Below, piece by piece: positions 11,626 through 13,856 of a stretch of 13,856 nucleotides of DNA. The notes beneath the pieces are model-generated. The model ran no database searches. It had not been told where the DNA came from and saw only the letters and a list, made by a program, of their open reading frames with translations. The DNA is from an uncultured bacterium (lineage in GTDB: Bacteria > Bacillota > Clostridia > Lachnospirales > Lachnospiraceae), in NCBI GenBank assembly GCA_946543095.1, contig CAMNLO010000010.1, positions 1 to 13,856 of the forward strand, given 5' to 3'. The position numbers and the translations under genes were made by a program. Each line of letters opens with the position of its first letter. Within the stretch, counting starts at the first letter, position 1.

Positions 11626-13822
11626 GATCGGTTCTCTGCCGTTCCACCAGATCGGCGAAGAATCCGCCCTGAGCGATCAGCTCGTCATAGGTTCCGTCTT
11701 CTATGATCTTCCCCTGGTCCAGCACCAGGATGCGGTCACACTGGCGGATCGTAGAGAGTCTGTGTGCAATTACGATTCGGGTGCACTTGAAGTTATCCAG
11801 TGCATCCGATACTTTTTTCTGGGTCAGATTATCCAGGGCGCTGGTGGCCTCATCGAAGATCAGGACCTTGGGCTTGGGCGCAATGGCCCTGGCAATGAGA
11901 AGCCGCTGCTTCTGCCCGCCGGAGATGCCCCCGGAGCCTTCGGAGATAATGGTCTGCATTCCCATTGGCATGGCCCGGATATCATCCGCGATCCCGGCGA
12001 TCTCCGCCGCCTCCCAGGCTTCCTCTAATGTCAGCTGGGGCGCCGAGATCACAATGTTTTCAAAGATAGAGCCCATAAACAGCTTCCCGTTCTGCATCAC
12101 GGAGCCGATATTCTTTCTTAAGGACTTCAGATCCAGCTTCGTGATATCCTTCCCGTCAAAGTAAACAGCTCCCTTGGAGGGGGTCTCAAAGCCCAGGAGC
12201 AGGCGCATCAGTGTGGATTTGCCGCAGCCGGTCTTCCCCACGATGGCGATATACTGCTTCGGCCGGATGCGCAGGGAGAGATCGTCGATGACCATGGGCA
12301 TGCTTTCCGAATACCGGAAGGACACATGGCTTAACTCAATGCCTCCCGCAAGCTTCTGCACCACCGCCTTGTTCTCGCTGACCTCGGGGACCGTCTTTAA
12401 GAAGGGCTCCACCATTTCCAGGATGGGCCGGATCTGGGCAATCTGCAGGGCGATGCCGGAGAGGGCGATAAAAGCCGCGGAGACCATGCCGTAGGCGGAG
12501 TTAAAGGCGTAGTAGTCCGCCACGGAAATGCCGCTGGTAAGGGCCGCCACATACATGACAATGGCGCCGATCAAAGAGATGGCATCCGAGATCACGGTGT
12601 TGACCTTTAAAAACAGGATGGGGTTATACTCCAGCTTGATGGATTTCGCGTAATGCTGCGCCCACTTGGCAAAGGCACGCTTTTCCGCACCGGAGAGCCG
12701 GATCTTCTGGACGCCCGTCACCATGGAATGGGTCAGGCCGCTTTCCTGGGCGGCTAACTTCATCTTTTCCCTGGAGACCCGGATCTGCAGCAGGGTGGAA
12801 GCAATGGTAAAGACCACAGTGATCCCCGTGATGATCAGAGCAGGCACCACCATGGCAGGGGCGTAGCGAAAGATCTGGGTAATATAGGCCAGAGAGAAAA
12901 TGGAGGTGAGGCCGGTGGAGAGCGCCATGTTCATCATGGTGTCGCAGAGGTTCTTGATATAGGTCATTCTCTGGGACAGCTCGCCGGCATTGTAGTCCTT
13001 AAAAAACTCCGCAGGCAGAGAGAGCACCCGCATCATGGCCGCCGCCTCCACATTGATGGAGAGCTTTGTGCTGACCCGGCCCATGAGCAGGGTTTTCATG
13101 GCGTTCAAAAAAGCGCTGCTGATATTCAGGGACACGATGAACACGCCGCTGGCCGCCAGGACCCGGAAGTTTTTGCTCTGCAGGATCTCCCCGAAGAGGG
13201 CATGGCTCATCTTCGGCATGAACATGCCAAGGAACACCGCCCCCATGGCCGCCAGGATGATCGGGACGACATCGGAAAAGGAGAAGCACTCGATCATGTA
13301 CAGGATCAGGTCCGGGATCCCCAGCTCCTTTAAGGGGAAGGGCTTGTAGAAGCAGATGGCGTCGCTTTCAAACAGCTCCTCCGCGGCGTCCGTGACATCC
13401 CTTCGCCTGCCGGATCCCCTGTCCATATAAGTGTAGCCCTGCACATTCTGCTTCGGAAGCAGGCACACCAGGCTGCCGTCGGATTTCAGCACCCCCAGCA
13501 TCGGGCTGATGGCATCCTTATGCCAGCCCTTTTCCAGCTTCACGGTCCTGCGCATCAGCCCGTGGGGGCGGCAGAGATACTCCAGCTGCTCCATGGGGTC
13601 TTCGATATTGTCCGGCAGCTCTCCGGCCTTTAAATGGAAGAATTTCAGAACCTCCTCAATGGCGGTCCGGGCGGCCAGCCTGTCGTCCTTCAGGGCCCTG
13701 GCGATCCTGTCCCCCATGATGGCTCCCGTCATCCCGATCAGGGAATCCGTGAACATATCATCGTCCTGAAGCTTACGCTGCCGGATCTGGTCGTCAAACC
13801 AATCGTAATTCAGATTATCCAT
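11621..13822 (-). CDS. NHLM-type peptide export ABC transporter, permease-ATPase fusion
   Basis: The 733-residue protein is an export ABC half-transporter that should dimerise and push a leader-bearing peptide across the membrane. Residues 1-165 form a cytoplasmic domain with no catalytic Cys/His pattern of a C39 peptidase. It ends in CFYKPFPLKELGIPDL (157-172), as in the second ABC protein of NHLM bacteriocin systems. Membrane segments lie at about 183-202, 220-242, 300-317, 323-345, 408-429 and 440-464. The ATPase follows, with Walker A GKTGCGKST (529-537), Q577, signature ISGGQKQR (633-640), Walker B VLIFDEATSALD (653-664) and H687; all key residues are intact. GAGGA precedes the ATG. Family knowledge: a peptidase-bearing partner transporter and an HlyD-like protein usually accompany it. 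They are absent here and may lie beyond the right edge. Confidence 0.9.
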   Translation of the reverse strand: MDNLNYDWFDDQIRQRKLQDDDMFTDSLIGMTGAIMGDRIARALKDDRLAARTAIEEVLKFFHLKAGELPDNIEDPMEQLEYLCRPHGLMRRTVKLEKGWHKDAISPMLGVLKSDGSLVCLLPKQNVQGYTYMDRGSGRRRDVTDAAEELFESDAICFYKPFPLKELGIPDLILYMIECFSFSDVVPIILAAMGAVFLGMFMPKMSHALFGEILQSKNFRVLAASGVFIVSLNISSAFLNAMKTLLMGRVSTKLSINVEAAAMMRVLSLPAEFFKDYNAGELSQRMTYIKNLCDTMMNMALSTGLTSIFSLAYITQIFRYAPAMVVPALIITGITVVFTIASTLLQIRVSREKMKLAAQESGLTHSMVTGVQKIRLSGAEKRAFAKWAQHYAKSIKLEYNPILFLKVNTVISDAISLIGAIVMYVAALTSGISVADYYAFNSAYGMVSAAFIALSGIALQIAQIRPILEMVEPFLKTVPEVSENKAVVQKLAGGIELSHVSFRYSESMPMVIDDLSLRIRPKQYIAIVGKTGCGKSTLMRLLLGFETPSKGAVYFDGKDITKLDLKSLRKNIGSVMQNGKLFMGSIFENIVISAPQLTLEEAWEAAEIAGIADDIRAMPMGMQTIISEGSGGISGGQKQRLLIARAIAPKPKVLIFDEATSALDNLTQKKVSDALDNFKCTRIVIAHRLSTIRQCDRILVLDQGKIIEDGTYDELIAQGGFFADLVERQRTDQ

Positions 13823-13833
13823 GCTTCCTCACA

Positions 13834-13849
13834 TGCCGCTTTAGCGGCA
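13834..13849 (-). promoter_or_regulatory. Hairpin just upstream of the exporter ribosome site
   Basis: TGCCGC (13834-13839) and GCGGCA (13844-13849) pair perfectly around a four-base loop. On the - strand the stem ends four bases before the start of the GAGGA ribosome site of the exporter gene. It has no following T-run. It could be a translational control element or part of an intergenic repeat. The window ends too soon to see its full context. Confidence 0.35.
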
Positions 13850-13856
13850 GCCCGAG

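Noticed and set aside
11624..12164. Overlapping + strand frames inside the exporter gene
   Set aside because: They are antisense to the intact ATPase domain with all its motifs, and their translations match no fold I know.

Overview
The window looks like chromosomal DNA from an anaerobic gut-type clostridium, most likely Lachnospiraceae or a close relative. Three things suggest this: strong AGGAG-type ribosome sites, a SpoIIE-type phosphatase beside an RsbW-type kinase of the form common in that group, and a NHLM-type peptide exporter. The assignment rests on protein style only; no marker gene is present. There is no rRNA, tRNA, CRISPR array or recognisable transposase.

Layout. Ten genes lie tightly packed on the + strand from the left edge to 11615. 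One long gene on the - strand (11621-13822) converges on them with a 5-base gap. Left part (1-5439): the tail of a repeat protein cut by the window edge, a two-domain GNAT-like protein, a TAXI-type solute-binding lipoprotein, a GNAT acetyltransferase, and a DUF2156 (LPG-synthase C-terminal-like) protein. Middle part (5485-10592): a 978-residue membrane protein joining an extracytoplasmic beta-propeller-like domain, a Cache-like domain and a complete MFS transporter; then a Cache-HAMP-SpoIIE phosphatase that starts on the base after the previous stop codon; then an RsbW-like ATPase/kinase carrying a 24-codon insert. Right part (10713-13822): an 81-residue peptide with a textbook double-glycine leader and a four-cysteine zinc-ribbon-like body, a second RsbW-like protein that has lost its key asparagine, and, on the other strand, a NHLM-type ABC exporter without a C39 peptidase domain.

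How it may fit together (inference). The two membrane proteins with Cache-like sensors would read an external signal, perhaps helped by the TAXI lipoprotein. The phosphatase and RsbW-like kinase would pass it on by partner switching. The output could include the double-glycine peptide, exported by the NHLM transporter. No STAS-domain antagonist, sigma factor, C39 peptidase or TRAP permease is in the window, so the circuit is incomplete here. The best candidate for an undescribed system is this combination: a sensor-transporter fusion, a partner-switch module with an active and a degenerate ATPase, and a secreted zinc-ribbon peptide with its exporter.
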